Shown here piece after piece: positions 7,444 through 15,989 of a stretch of 64,000 nucleotides of DNA (position 1 is the first letter of the stretch; each line of letters begins with the position of its first letter). The translations under genes were made by a program, and so were the position numbers. Below the pieces are notes generated by a model that was not told the origin of the DNA, did no database searches, and was given only the letters and a program-made list of their open reading frames with translations. Origin of the DNA: Patiriisocius marinus (GTDB lineage Bacteria > Bacteroidota > Bacteroidia > Flavobacteriales > Flavobacteriaceae); the NCBI RefSeq assembly GCF_008974325.1, contig NZ_BKCG01000005.1, positions 186,001 to 250,000 of the forward strand, written 5' to 3'.

Positions 7444-9411
7444 TTAATCCCACTTCATCTTTTGCAACCTAACGGCATTTAAAATAGCGAGCAATGCTAC
7501 ACCCACATCTGCAAATACAGCTTCCCACATTGTGGCTAGACCACCTGCTCCCAAGATTAGAACTATAATTTTGACTCCAAAGGCTAGAACAATATTCTGC
7601 CAAACAATACCTCTTGTGGAACGTCCTATTTTTATAGCACGTGCAATCTTCGAGGGTTGGTCATTTTGAATGATGACATCTGCGGTTTCAATAGCAACAT
7701 CACTTCCAAGGCCTCCCATTGCAATTCCTACATCACTTGCTGCTAGTACTGGTGCATCGTTAATTCCATCTCCTATAAAAGCAACCTTAGTACCTGGTTG
7801 TGCTTTAAGTTTTTCTACTTCGTTGAGTTTGTCTTCTGGGAGTAATCCTCCTTTTGCCCAGTCAATGCTTAATTCTTTGGCTACTTGCTGAGTAATGGAA
7901 TCTTTATCGCCCGATAGCATAATAATTTTAGTAATACCTGACGCACGTATTTCTTTAATGGCTTGATGAGCATCCTCTTTCAACTCATCTGCAATAGTTA
8001 CATAACCAGCAAATTTACCGTCAATTCCGACCATCACTATGGATTCAACAATACTATCAGTTTCTGATGGAACGTTAATAGTGTTTGAAGTCATTAAAGC
8101 TTTGTTTCCTACCAGCACGGTTTTCCCGTTTACGGTTCCTTTCAATCCTTTTCCTGCGATTTCAGTTACTTCGGTTGCATCATAGTCGGCACCTTCGGCC
8201 TTGTATTCCATTATGGCTTTAGCAATGGGATGAGTGGATTTCTCTTCCATTGCCATTAAGTATTTCATAAAGTCCGCTTTCGCGAAAGCGGAATCACTTA
8301 TAACTTCCTTTATTTTAAACACACCTTTAGTTACCGTTCCAGTTTTATCCATCACAACGGTATTATTTTGGGTCATTGCGTCAAGAAAAGAAGCTCCCTT
8401 GAATAAAATTCCATTACGAGATGCTGCTCCCAATCCACCAAAATATCCCAGCGGAATAGAGATTACCAATGCACAAGGACAAGAGATTACAAGAAAGATT
8501 AAAGCTCGATATAACCAGTCTCTAAAAACGTAATCATCTACAAAAAAGTAAGGAAGTAATGTGAGACCTATCGCTAAAAAAACTACAATAGGCGTATAAA
8601 CACGAGCAAATTTTCTAATGAATAATTCAGTTTTAGATTTACGAGCTGTGGCATTCTGTACCATATCTAGGATACGTGCAATAGAACTGTCCTTAAACTC
8701 CTTAGTAGTTTCTACCTCAATAACTCCATCAAGATTGATACTTCCTGCAAATACAGATGCTCCTTTCTGGACTGTATCTGGTTTGCTTTCTCCGGTAAGA
8801 GCAGCGGTATTGAAAGAACCTATATCTGAAAGTAATATTCCATCAAGAGGCACTTTTTCTCCTACGCGTACTTGAATTGTTTCGCCTATTTCTACAGTTT
8901 CGGGATTTACCGAAATGAAATCGCCATTGCGATACACTAGCGCCTCATTAGGCCTTACATCTAATAGTGCTTTGATATTTCCTTTTGCTCGGTTAACCGC
9001 TGCTTGTTGAAACAATTCTCCCACTGCATAGAATAACATCACAGCCACACCTTCGGGATATTCGCCTATCGCAAATGCACCCAAAGTCGCAATGGACATT
9101 AAGAAGAATTCCGTAAAGAAATCTCCATTCTTAATACTGTTCCATCCTTCCTTTATTACTGGAAAGCCAACAGGAATGTAGGATATAGAGTACCATACGA
9201 TTCTTATCCATCCTTCAAAGAAAGGAATGGCGTCAAAATAATCAACTGCAATACCTATCATAAGCATTACAAAGCTGAAAATCGCAGGTACATAGGTCTT
9301 GAATTTTGAGACACTTTCTGGACTGCTATGATTGTGTCCATCATCGTGACTATGCTCGCCTTGATGATTTTGAGCATCTATATCTCTTAAGTTTACTTTT
9401 TTCTTTTTCAT
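7444..9411 (-). CDS. zntA: Zn2+/Cd2+-exporting P1B-type ATPase (ZntA/CadA type)
   Basis: 655 aa inner-membrane metal pump. A His-rich cytoplasmic N terminus (HQGEHSHDDGHNHS) replaces an HMA domain. Core motifs: TGES actuator loop, SCPCALVIS in the metal-binding TM segment, phosphorylated Asp in DKTGTVTKG, STHPIAKA nucleotide-binding motif, GDGINDAPVLA hinge, and DVGVALLAILNAVRL near the C terminus, whose Asp with the CPC is typical of the zinc (P1B-2) subgroup. The 18-bp palindrome at 8274-8291 lies inside the gene and is read as AFAKA in the loop just after the phosphorylation site. It is the last gene of the run with the Fur-like regulator upstream. Zn/Cd/Pb specificity is inferred from these residues. 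Confidence 0.93.
   Translation of the reverse strand: MKKKKVNLRDIDAQNHQGEHSHDDGHNHSSPESVSKFKTYVPAIFSFVMLMIGIAVDYFDAIPFFEGWIRIVWYSISYIPVGFPVIKEGWNSIKNGDFFTEFFLMSIATLGAFAIGEYPEGVAVMLFYAVGELFQQAAVNRAKGNIKALLDVRPNEALVYRNGDFISVNPETVEIGETIQVRVGEKVPLDGILLSDIGSFNTAALTGESKPDTVQKGASVFAGSINLDGVIEVETTKEFKDSSIARILDMVQNATARKSKTELFIRKFARVYTPIVVFLAIGLTLLPYFFVDDYVFRDWLYRALIFLVISCPCALVISIPLGYFGGLGAASRNGILFKGASFLDAMTQNNTVVMDKTGTVTKGVFKIKEVISDSAFAKADFMKYLMAMEEKSTHPIAKAIMEYKAEGADYDATEVTEIAGKGLKGTVNGKTVLVGNKALMTSNTINVPSETDSIVESIVMVGIDGKFAGYVTIADELKEDAHQAIKEIRASGITKIIMLSGDKDSITQQVAKELSIDWAKGGLLPEDKLNEVEKLKAQPGTKVAFIGDGINDAPVLAASDVGIAMGGLGSDVAIETADVIIQNDQPSKIARAIKIGRSTRGIVWQNIVLAFGVKIIVLILGAGGLATMWEAVFADVGVALLAILNAVRLQKMKWD
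8274..8291. repeat. Interspersed palindrome, copy in zntA
   Basis: Perfect 18-bp palindrome CCGCTTTCGCGAAAGCGG, in frame as AFAKA within the ATPase gene. Other copies or variants: 9734-9751, 11585-11599 (degenerate), 14190-14206, 15541-15557, 16316-16333, 20421-20436, 31186-31200, 32119-32134, 34565-34580, 39235-39248, 44489-44504, 47657-47676, 51989-52004, 53828-53845 and 56001-56017 (degenerate). None was seen between 56.1 and 64 kb or in the first 8.2 kb. Confidence 0.9.
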
Positions 9412-9452
9412 AATTCAAATTTATTTTAAAATAGTGTGCAACGGAAGTGCAA

Positions 9453-9869
9453 TTATCGTCCACTACATTTTTCACATATTCCTTTAAGTACCAAGTTGGC
9501 ATTTTCGGCCACGTAACCATCTGGCAAATTGATATGTGGTATTTTATGTTCTGTCAGACATACGGTCTCATCGCAATTATGGCAATGAAAATGTAAGTGT
9601 AAATCTTGTTCCAAATCGCAATTACATCCAGGTTCACATAAAGCATATTTGGTAATACCTGTACCATCTTCTATGTGGTGTACAATTCCATTTTCTTCAA
9701 AAGTCTTTATGGTTCTGTAAAGTGTGGTACGTTCCGCTTTCGCGAAAGCGGACTCAATATCAGTTAACGCCACCGTAATCTTCTTTTCAGCCAAGTATTT
9801 ATAAATCAAAATACGCATCGCCGTAGGACGTACTTGATGATTTTCTAATGTTTTTTCTATTTCTGTCAT
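9453..9869 (-). CDS. Fur-family metalloregulator (Zur/Fur-like)
   Basis: 138 aa, the usual Fur length. The N-terminal winged helix ends in ERTTLYRTIKTFEENGIVH. The C-terminal dimerisation/metal domain has HLHFHCHNC and CEKC, the two CxxC pairs of the structural zinc site, plus an extra Cys-rich CEPGCNC. The palindrome at 9734-9751 encodes SAFAKA immediately before the DNA-recognition helix. Spacing is 41 bp to zntA downstream and 11 bp to the adaptor gene upstream, all on the minus strand, so it is probably co-transcribed with the Zn/Cd efflux genes. Inferred role: metal-dependent repressor of this block. Whether it senses Zn or another metal cannot be told from sequence. Confidence 0.88.
   Translation of the reverse strand: MTEIEKTLENHQVRPTAMRILIYKYLAEKKITVALTDIESAFAKAERTTLYRTIKTFEENGIVHHIEDGTGITKYALCEPGCNCDLEQDLHLHFHCHNCDETVCLTEHKIPHINLPDGYVAENANLVLKGICEKCSGR
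9734..9751. repeat. Interspersed palindrome, copy in the Fur-like gene
   Basis: Perfect CCGCTTTCGCGAAAGCGG in frame as AFAKA just upstream of the recognition helix codons. Confidence 0.9.
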
Positions 9870-9880
9870 TTAATAGTTTT

Positions 9881-11104
9881 TTAATGGCTGTGCTCTGCTT
9901 CGCCTTTTTTCATCTCAGCCATTAGGTAATAGGCATTATTCATAGCATATTGCTCGTCTTTTTTATTGGGTTCCAAAAAGCTAACAGCTACCCAATCTCC
10001 ATCTTTTGCTACAGTAATAATCTCTACAGGGACAAAGCTCCAGTCATCACCTTCTCTCATTGCTTTAAACACAAAAGCTTTTTCTCCTTCAATAGATATC
10101 GCAGTTTCTGGAAATGCCATAGTAGTTGAATTATCCGTTTGGATACGTCCTTGAATATACATTCCAGGAATGAGGTTTCCCGCCTTGTTTTCTATTTCTG
10201 CGTGCACGTGTAGTGCTTTTGGGTTTTCCTCAAAAGTTTTACTTATCGAGTAAATTTCTGCTGTGAGTTGCTTCCCAGGAATGGATTGAACGTTGAACGT
10301 TACTTTTTGTCCCTTTTCAACTTTATAGACATCTTTTTCAAAAACCATCAAATCTGCGTGAACGTGATGTGTGTTTACTATGTCCATTAAGTCTGTTTGT
10401 GGTTCTACATACTGACCGGTTTTTATTTCCACTTTTTGTACAAAACCTTCAATAGGACTGCGTAACGCCACACGTTGATAAATCGTTCCATTTCTTACAC
10501 CAGAAGCGTTAATATTAAGTTGCTTTAATTGTGCTTCCAGACCATTGACCATCGCAAGAGAGGCTTTATATTCGGCTTCTGCACTTTGAAAGTTAGCACC
10601 GCTAGCTACACCAGCATCGTAAAGTGTTTTCTGTCTATCGAATGATTTTTTGAGAAACTGACTATTACTATATGCGTTGAGATACATCGTTTGTTTCTCA
10701 ATAATATTAGGATGTGATATGTAGGCAACAGCTTGTCCTTTCTTAACTTCATCTCCTTCTATAACTTCGATAGAAACTACATTTGCTCCTATTACAGTTG
10801 TAATAGTTGCCTCATTTTGTGGTGGTACTTCTAGCTGTCCATTAGCCTCTATATAACCACTCATACTGCGCGTTTGTAATGTGTCTATAGACATTTGCAA
10901 AGTTTCGTACTGTCTTGCAGTTAACATTACTTCTTCGCCTTCAGCGTGATTTTCTTCATTATGTTCACCATCGCTATGTTTAGATTCAGATTCCGAATGT
11001 TCATCTCCTTTTTTAGACGTTTCGTTTTTTGTGTCTCCACAAGCTGTCATAGTTATAACGAGCAATAACAGCCCAATCCATTTATATATTTTTAAGTTTT
11101 TCAT
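9881..11104 (-). CDS. RND efflux periplasmic adaptor lipoprotein (CzcB type)
   Basis: 407 aa. Signal peptide with lipobox ending MTACGD, then a His/Glu-rich metal-binding-like linker (EHSESESKHSDGEHNEENH, about residues 35-55). The core follows membrane-fusion-protein order: lipoyl half, alpha-hairpin, second lipoyl half (YQRVALRSPIEGFVQKVEI), beta-barrel and membrane-proximal domain. It lies 2 bp downstream of the CzcA-TolC fusion gene, the usual pump-adaptor pairing. It links the inner-membrane pump to the fused outer-membrane factor and may hand over metal through the His-rich linker (inference). Confidence 0.92.
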   Translation of the reverse strand: MKNLKIYKWIGLLLLVITMTACGDTKNETSKKGDEHSESESKHSDGEHNEENHAEGEEVMLTARQYETLQMSIDTLQTRSMSGYIEANGQLEVPPQNEATITTVIGANVVSIEVIEGDEVKKGQAVAYISHPNIIEKQTMYLNAYSNSQFLKKSFDRQKTLYDAGVASGANFQSAEAEYKASLAMVNGLEAQLKQLNINASGVRNGTIYQRVALRSPIEGFVQKVEIKTGQYVEPQTDLMDIVNTHHVHADLMVFEKDVYKVEKGQKVTFNVQSIPGKQLTAEIYSISKTFEENPKALHVHAEIENKAGNLIPGMYIQGRIQTDNSTTMAFPETAISIEGEKAFVFKAMREGDDWSFVPVEIITVAKDGDWVAVSFLEPNKKDEQYAMNNAYYLMAEMKKGEAEHSH

Positions 11105-11106
11105 TT

Positions 11107-14100
11107 TTATAAGGTATAATATTCAAGTTTGAATAATGCGGTTAAATACTGTTCTAATGCTTCTAGCGCATCCATTTCTGTTTGTATAGCATCACGAATA
11201 ATCTGTGTAAATGCAGCATAATCTACAGCACCTTCTCTATAAGCGAGCAATGCTCCTTTACGTTGCTCTTCTGCAAGTGGTAAGGATTCATTTTTATAAA
11301 ATTGCCAAGCTTCTTCCCACTTTTGATAAGCTTGCAATGCTTGTTGATATTCCGATTCAATCTGTCGCTCTTTAAAATCAGCGTCAGCAGTAACTATTTG
11401 GCTCGCTATTTTTGCTGCTTTAGCTCGACTTTTATCAGAACCTGAAAAAAGAGGAATTGATATACCTGCTTGATAGGTATAAAAACCACTATTTCCATTT
11501 ACTTGCTGGATACCACCTTGTAAATTAAATGTAGGTAACAAGTTTGCTCGTGCTACATCATAATTAGCTTCGGCTTCTTCTACACGCTTCCGCGAAAGCA
11601 ATAGTTCTGGATGCTGACTTACATTCTTATTGAAATTGGAACCAAGGACATTAGATTGATAGTCATCAGGCACCGTATAAACAATCTCTGAACCTAACCA
11701 GAGATTTAATTTCTGTAATGCTATGGTATAATCTCGTTGCGCTTGTTGATACTTATTTTTAATTTGCAATACCTGGTTTTTTGCAGATGCATATTCTAAT
11801 CGCGAAATAGCTTCAACTTCCAGATTAAGTTCGACTGCTTTTGAAAACTGACTATAAATAGAGTCTAGCTCCTTATATAGCTTCATCTTACGTTTTTGCT
11901 GAAAAACTTCTGACCAAGAATTTTTCACTTCTTGGGTAACTTGAATTTCTGTAAGGTTATAAGCTGCTTCAGCTAGTGCAATACGTTGTTTTTGTAATCG
12001 CTTTTTTGCGCCTATGCTTAGTAAATCAATGTTCTGCTGTCCAATTCCTATTAATGTATAAATTCCCTGACCACTCGCTATTTCTTCTCCACCAGTGAAA
12101 AGTTGCGTGCTTCCCAAATCATATGCACTAGCCTTGAGCACATTTTGACGTTGTATTTCCAGTTTGCCAGTTTGCAATGAAGGGTAGCTCTGTCTTGCCA
12201 TAGTTACAGCACTATCTAGTACAATCTCTGGATAGCTTTCTTGCTGAACAATAGTTGTGTCCATTCTACTCGCGACTTCTTGCGCTTTTGCACTTGGTAT
12301 GGTAAACAATAAACAGACAATTGCTGTGGCAGTTACATAGTTAGGATTGAGTTTTACTTTACGTTCTGAACGTTTTTCTACCCATTGATAAAAAATAGGA
12401 AGAATAAACAGCGTAAGTAAAGTAGAAGTCAATAATCCACCTATTACTACGGTTGCAAGTGGTCGTTGTACTTCAGCGCCAGCAGATGATGATATGGCCA
12501 TAGGCAAAAACCCAAGGATATCTGTCAATGCGGTAAGCATAATAGGTCGTATCCTGCGCTTTGTACCTTCTACAATTCTGTCTCTTAAATTAGTAACACC
12601 TTCTTCTTTAAGCTCATTAAGACCGCTTATCATAACAAGTCCATTAAGAACTGCAACTCCAAAGAGTACAATAAAACCAACACCTGCAGATATACTAAAT
12701 GGCATATCACGAAGCCATAAGGCAAACACTCCACCAATAGTTGCCATAGGAATTGCGAGATAAATCATTAACGTTTGTGGGAATGATTTTAAGGCAAAAT
12801 AAATAAGAATAAAAATGAGTAAAAGCGCAATAGGTACAACGGTTTGTAAACGATTACTAGCGCGTTCTAAATTCTCAAAAGCACCGCCATAGCGCAAGAA
12901 ATAGCCTGGTGGTAGTTCAAATTGCTCATCCAGTCTTACTTGTATATCCTCTACAACAGATTTTACATCACGACCTCTAATATTAATACCTACATATGTT
13001 CTCCTATTTGTATTATCACGACTTATTTGCATAGGTCCAGGTTCATAAGAGATATTTGCCAATTCCTTTAAAGGGATTTGAGCTCCTGATGGCAAATTGA
13101 TGAATAGATTTTGAATGTCATTGATACTTGTCCTGTTTTCAGCTTTTAACCTCGCAACAAGGTCAAATCTTTTTTCTCCTTCAAATATGACACCTGCTTT
13201 TCCACCAGCAAATGATGCCTGTACCACACTATTAAGCTGATTGATTTCTAAGCCATATTGTGCCAGTTTGTTCCGATTGTAGTTTACAGTGATTTGAGGC
13301 AAGCCGTCTATCGCTTCCACCTTCATATCTGCCACACCAGGAACGCTTGCAATAATTTTGCCCATCTCTTCAGCTTTGCTCGCTAATATATCTAGGTCTT
13401 CGCCAAAAAGCTTTATTGCAACATCTTCACGTACACCTGTGAGCAGTTCATTAAATCGCATTTCTATAGGTTGAGTGAATTCAAAATTGACACCAGGCAC
13501 AATGCTCACAGCTTCCTTCATTTTATCCAGCAGTTCTTCTTTTGAACTAGCTGATGTCCACTCATCACTGGGTTTTAAAATCACAAACACATCTGCAATG
13601 TCCATAGGCATTGGGTCTGTAGGTACATCTGCAACACCTATACGGCTGATGATGGTTTTTACCTCTGGAAATTCAGATTTCACAATACGTTCAATCTTTG
13701 TTGTGGTTTCGATAGTTTCAGTAAGTGAGCTTCCCGGTTTTAAAATGGCGTGAAATGCTAAATCACCTTCATCTAATTGCGGTATAAATTCTCCGCCCAT
13801 TTTTGTAAAGGCAAATATGGCAACCGCAAAAAGAGCAACAGCAACACTTATGATTACCTTTCCTTTACTCAGCGATTTAGTAAGTAGCGGTTCATATTTA
13901 CGTTCCACCCAATGCACAAATTTATCTCCGTATGACTTTTTATCATTTTTAGGCACACGAAGAAATAACGCTGAAACCATAGGAACGTAGGTAAGACACA
14001 ATATCATTGCACCTATCATTGCAAAGATGAATGTGAGCGCCATAGGTTGAAACATTTTACCTTCAACACCTTCTAGTGCGAGAATAGGAAGGAATACAAT

Positions 14101-15504
14101 AAGGATAATAAGTTGACCAAAGAAGGCTGCATTCATCATTTTTTTAGATGCTTTTGCCGCTATTTCATCGTTGAGTGATTTTCTGTTTTCCGCTTTCGCA
14201 AAAGCGTTACTCTTATCGACTTCTTGTTTTTTAACTATGTAGGAATACATCAAGAAAACTGTGGCTTCTACAATGATTACAGAGCCATCAACAATGATCC
14301 CGAAATCGATAGCACCTAAGCTCATTAAGTTTGCCCATACATCAAAAACGTTCATCAAAATGAATGCAAAAAGAAGAGATAGCGGAATGGTAGAGGCTAC
14401 AATAAGGCCACCACGCCAGTTTCCTAATAAGAGAACTAAAACAAAAATGACTATTAAACCACCTTCCAGTAAATTACCAGTTACCGTTCCAGTAGTCTCT
14501 GCAATTAACTCACTTCGGTCTAGAAAGGGAACAATGCTCACGCCTTCTGGTAGAGATTTTTGAATTTGCTCCATTCGAGTTTTCACATTCTCAATAACCT
14601 CGTTAGAATTTGCTCCTTTAAGCATTAGAATCATACCACCAACGGCTTCGCCTTTTCCGTCTTTAGTTAGCGCACCATATCTTACTGCACTTCCTATATT
14701 TACAGTCCCCACATCCTTAATCTTAATTGGAATACCGTTTATGGTTTTTACAACCATATTCTCGATGTCAGAAGTTGTTCTTGCTAGACCTTCGCCACGT
14801 ATAAAATTTGCTTGATGATTACGCTCTATATAAGCACCTCCCGTATTTTGATTATTGTTTTCTAAAGCTGAGAAAACGTCAGAAATCGTGATACCAATGG
14901 CTCGTAGCTCATTAGGATCTACAGCCACTTCGTATTGCTTTTGATTACCACCAAAGGCATTGACTTCTACCACACCTGGAACCATAGACATCTGGCGACG
15001 TACAATCCAGTCTTGCATCGTACGCAGTTCTGTTGCGGTATACTTATCACGCATTTTATCATCTATCTCTAGCGTATATTGATAAATTTCACCCAACCCA
15101 GTAGATATAGGTCCCATAGCTGGTTCTCCAAATCCTGCTGGTATTTGTTCTTGTACTTCGGGCAGTTTTTCTGCGACTAACTGTCGTGGCAAATACGTAC
15201 CGATATCGTCATCAAACACGATGGTAACTACTGATAGCCCAAAACGAGATACAGATCGTATCTCTTGAACATTAGGCAAATTACTCATTGCTATTTCGAC
15301 AGGATAGGTTACAAATTGCTCAATATCTTCTGTCCCTAGATTAGGTGATTGAGTTATTACCTGTACTTGGTTATTTGTAATATCTGGTACCGCATCTATA
15401 GGCACTTGTGTTATACTCCATATCCCTGCACCTATAAGTGCAAAGGTGAGTAACCCAATAATGAATTTGTTATTGATTGAAAAATCAATGATTCTATTAA
15501 TCAT
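11107..15504 (-). CDS. Second heavy-metal RND pump CzcA fused to a TolC-like outer-membrane factor
   Basis: 1465 aa, same architecture as the protein at 221-4558 but clearly diverged. RND part about 1-1050 with DFGIIVDGSVIIVEATVF, a normal CzcA N terminus (MINRIIDFSINNK) and AGVGFIVLFGVAVLNGLVMI. A signal-peptide-like segment (TATAIVCLLFTIPSAKAQE, about 1051-1070) precedes the TolC domain. A cytoplasmic loop after the first TM block carries an extra NAFAKAENRKS from an imperfect palindrome (14190-14206). It heads the operon with the CzcB adaptor, Fur regulator and ZntA, pointing to Zn/Cd/Co export (inference). A degenerate palindrome also lies at 11585-11599 in the TolC half. Confidence 0.93.
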   Translation of the reverse strand: MINRIIDFSINNKFIIGLLTFALIGAGIWSITQVPIDAVPDITNNQVQVITQSPNLGTEDIEQFVTYPVEIAMSNLPNVQEIRSVSRFGLSVVTIVFDDDIGTYLPRQLVAEKLPEVQEQIPAGFGEPAMGPISTGLGEIYQYTLEIDDKMRDKYTATELRTMQDWIVRRQMSMVPGVVEVNAFGGNQKQYEVAVDPNELRAIGITISDVFSALENNNQNTGGAYIERNHQANFIRGEGLARTTSDIENMVVKTINGIPIKIKDVGTVNIGSAVRYGALTKDGKGEAVGGMILMLKGANSNEVIENVKTRMEQIQKSLPEGVSIVPFLDRSELIAETTGTVTGNLLEGGLIVIFVLVLLLGNWRGGLIVASTIPLSLLFAFILMNVFDVWANLMSLGAIDFGIIVDGSVIIVEATVFLMYSYIVKKQEVDKSNAFAKAENRKSLNDEIAAKASKKMMNAAFFGQLIILIVFLPILALEGVEGKMFQPMALTFIFAMIGAMILCLTYVPMVSALFLRVPKNDKKSYGDKFVHWVERKYEPLLTKSLSKGKVIISVAVALFAVAIFAFTKMGGEFIPQLDEGDLAFHAILKPGSSLTETIETTTKIERIVKSEFPEVKTIISRIGVADVPTDPMPMDIADVFVILKPSDEWTSASSKEELLDKMKEAVSIVPGVNFEFTQPIEMRFNELLTGVREDVAIKLFGEDLDILASKAEEMGKIIASVPGVADMKVEAIDGLPQITVNYNRNKLAQYGLEINQLNSVVQASFAGGKAGVIFEGEKRFDLVARLKAENRTSINDIQNLFINLPSGAQIPLKELANISYEPGPMQISRDNTNRRTYVGINIRGRDVKSVVEDIQVRLDEQFELPPGYFLRYGGAFENLERASNRLQTVVPIALLLIFILIYFALKSFPQTLMIYLAIPMATIGGVFALWLRDMPFSISAGVGFIVLFGVAVLNGLVMISGLNELKEEGVTNLRDRIVEGTKRRIRPIMLTALTDILGFLPMAISSSAGAEVQRPLATVVIGGLLTSTLLTLFILPIFYQWVEKRSERKVKLNPNYVTATAIVCLLFTIPSAKAQEVASRMDTTIVQQESYPEIVLDSAVTMARQSYPSLQTGKLEIQRQNVLKASAYDLGSTQLFTGGEEIASGQGIYTLIGIGQQNIDLLSIGAKKRLQKQRIALAEAAYNLTEIQVTQEVKNSWSEVFQQKRKMKLYKELDSIYSQFSKAVELNLEVEAISRLEYASAKNQVLQIKNKYQQAQRDYTIALQKLNLWLGSEIVYTVPDDYQSNVLGSNFNKNVSQHPELLLSRKRVEEAEANYDVARANLLPTFNLQGGIQQVNGNSGFYTYQAGISIPLFSGSDKSRAKAAKIASQIVTADADFKERQIESEYQQALQAYQKWEEAWQFYKNESLPLAEEQRKGALLAYREGAVDYAAFTQIIRDAIQTEMDALEALEQYLTALFKLEYYTL

Positions 15505-15540
15505 TTAATTGTGGTATTAATTCAGTTAATAAATGGTTTA

Positions 15541-15557
15541 TGCGCTTTCACGAAAGC
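15541..15557. repeat. Interspersed palindrome, intergenic imperfect copy
   Basis: GCGCTTTCACGAAAGCG between the second CzcA-TolC gene and the His/Cys-rich gene. One of only three copies outside genes, with 44489-44504 and 56001-56017. It has one mismatch in the NruI-like core. Confidence 0.75.
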
Positions 15558-15625
15558 GAAAACACAATGAATATCTCCTAAAAAGAAATATTAAAACAGG
15601 ATATAGCTATCCTATGAAAACTGAA

Positions 15626-15943
15626 TTATGCCCGTGGTGGTTGAAATAAGGAAAGGGAAATATCCTTACCTATGCTGTCAAAATAAACAGTAGAAAGTTT
15701 ATAGTCCGCTGGGTGGTAAAGGTCTAAAATATTTAATCCAAAATCCAACGTGTGAACGTGACAGCAATGACAATGACAAAAAGGGGAACACGTATCAAGT
15801 AAATTGTGGTCGTGATCTCCAGTATCAATTTGTGAAAATTCTATTTGCGTACTATCCTCAGAAGAGTCAACATTTGCATCACTGCAAGGCGCAAAATTAA
15901 GCGCGAGCAGATATAAAGAGAATATGAGAGTAAAAATTTTCAC
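15626..15943 (-). CDS. Small secreted His/Cys-rich protein, possible metal binder
   Basis: 105 aa, GTG start. Signal-peptide-like N terminus ending near NFAPCSD, then an acidic region, then a His/Cys cluster (HDHNLLDTCSPFCHCHCCH) and a C-terminal LFQPPRA. Proteins of this look are common beside Bacteroidota Cus/Czc genes (I believe DUF6660, not checked); no biochemical role is known to me. The minus-strand octamer TATCTTTG (15955-15948) matches TAnnTTTG and ends 4 nt before the GTG, which supports this start and suggests leaderless expression. Inferred role: periplasmic or cell-surface Zn/Cu binding, or sensing for the adjoining pump. Confidence 0.72.
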   Translation of the reverse strand: MKIFTLIFSLYLLALNFAPCSDANVDSSEDSTQIEFSQIDTGDHDHNLLDTCSPFCHCHCCHVHTLDFGLNILDLYHPADYKLSTVYFDSIGKDISLSLFQPPRA

Positions 15944-15947
15944 AATA

Positions 15948-15955
15948 CAAAGATA
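15948..15955 (-). promoter_or_regulatory. -7 promoter element directly before a GTG start
   Basis: TATCTTTG on the minus strand fits TAnnTTTG. Four bases separate it from the GTG at 15943-15941, so the mRNA would begin at or next to the start codon. No clear -33 TTTG at ideal spacing. Confidence 0.5.
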
Positions 15956-15989
15956 ACAGAATTATGATGCAACTGGATTGCAAAGGTTT

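Noticed and set aside
8274-8291. Reading the 18-bp palindromes as transcription terminators
   Set aside because: Most copies lie inside genes in frame and lack a T run; they behave as inserted repeats.
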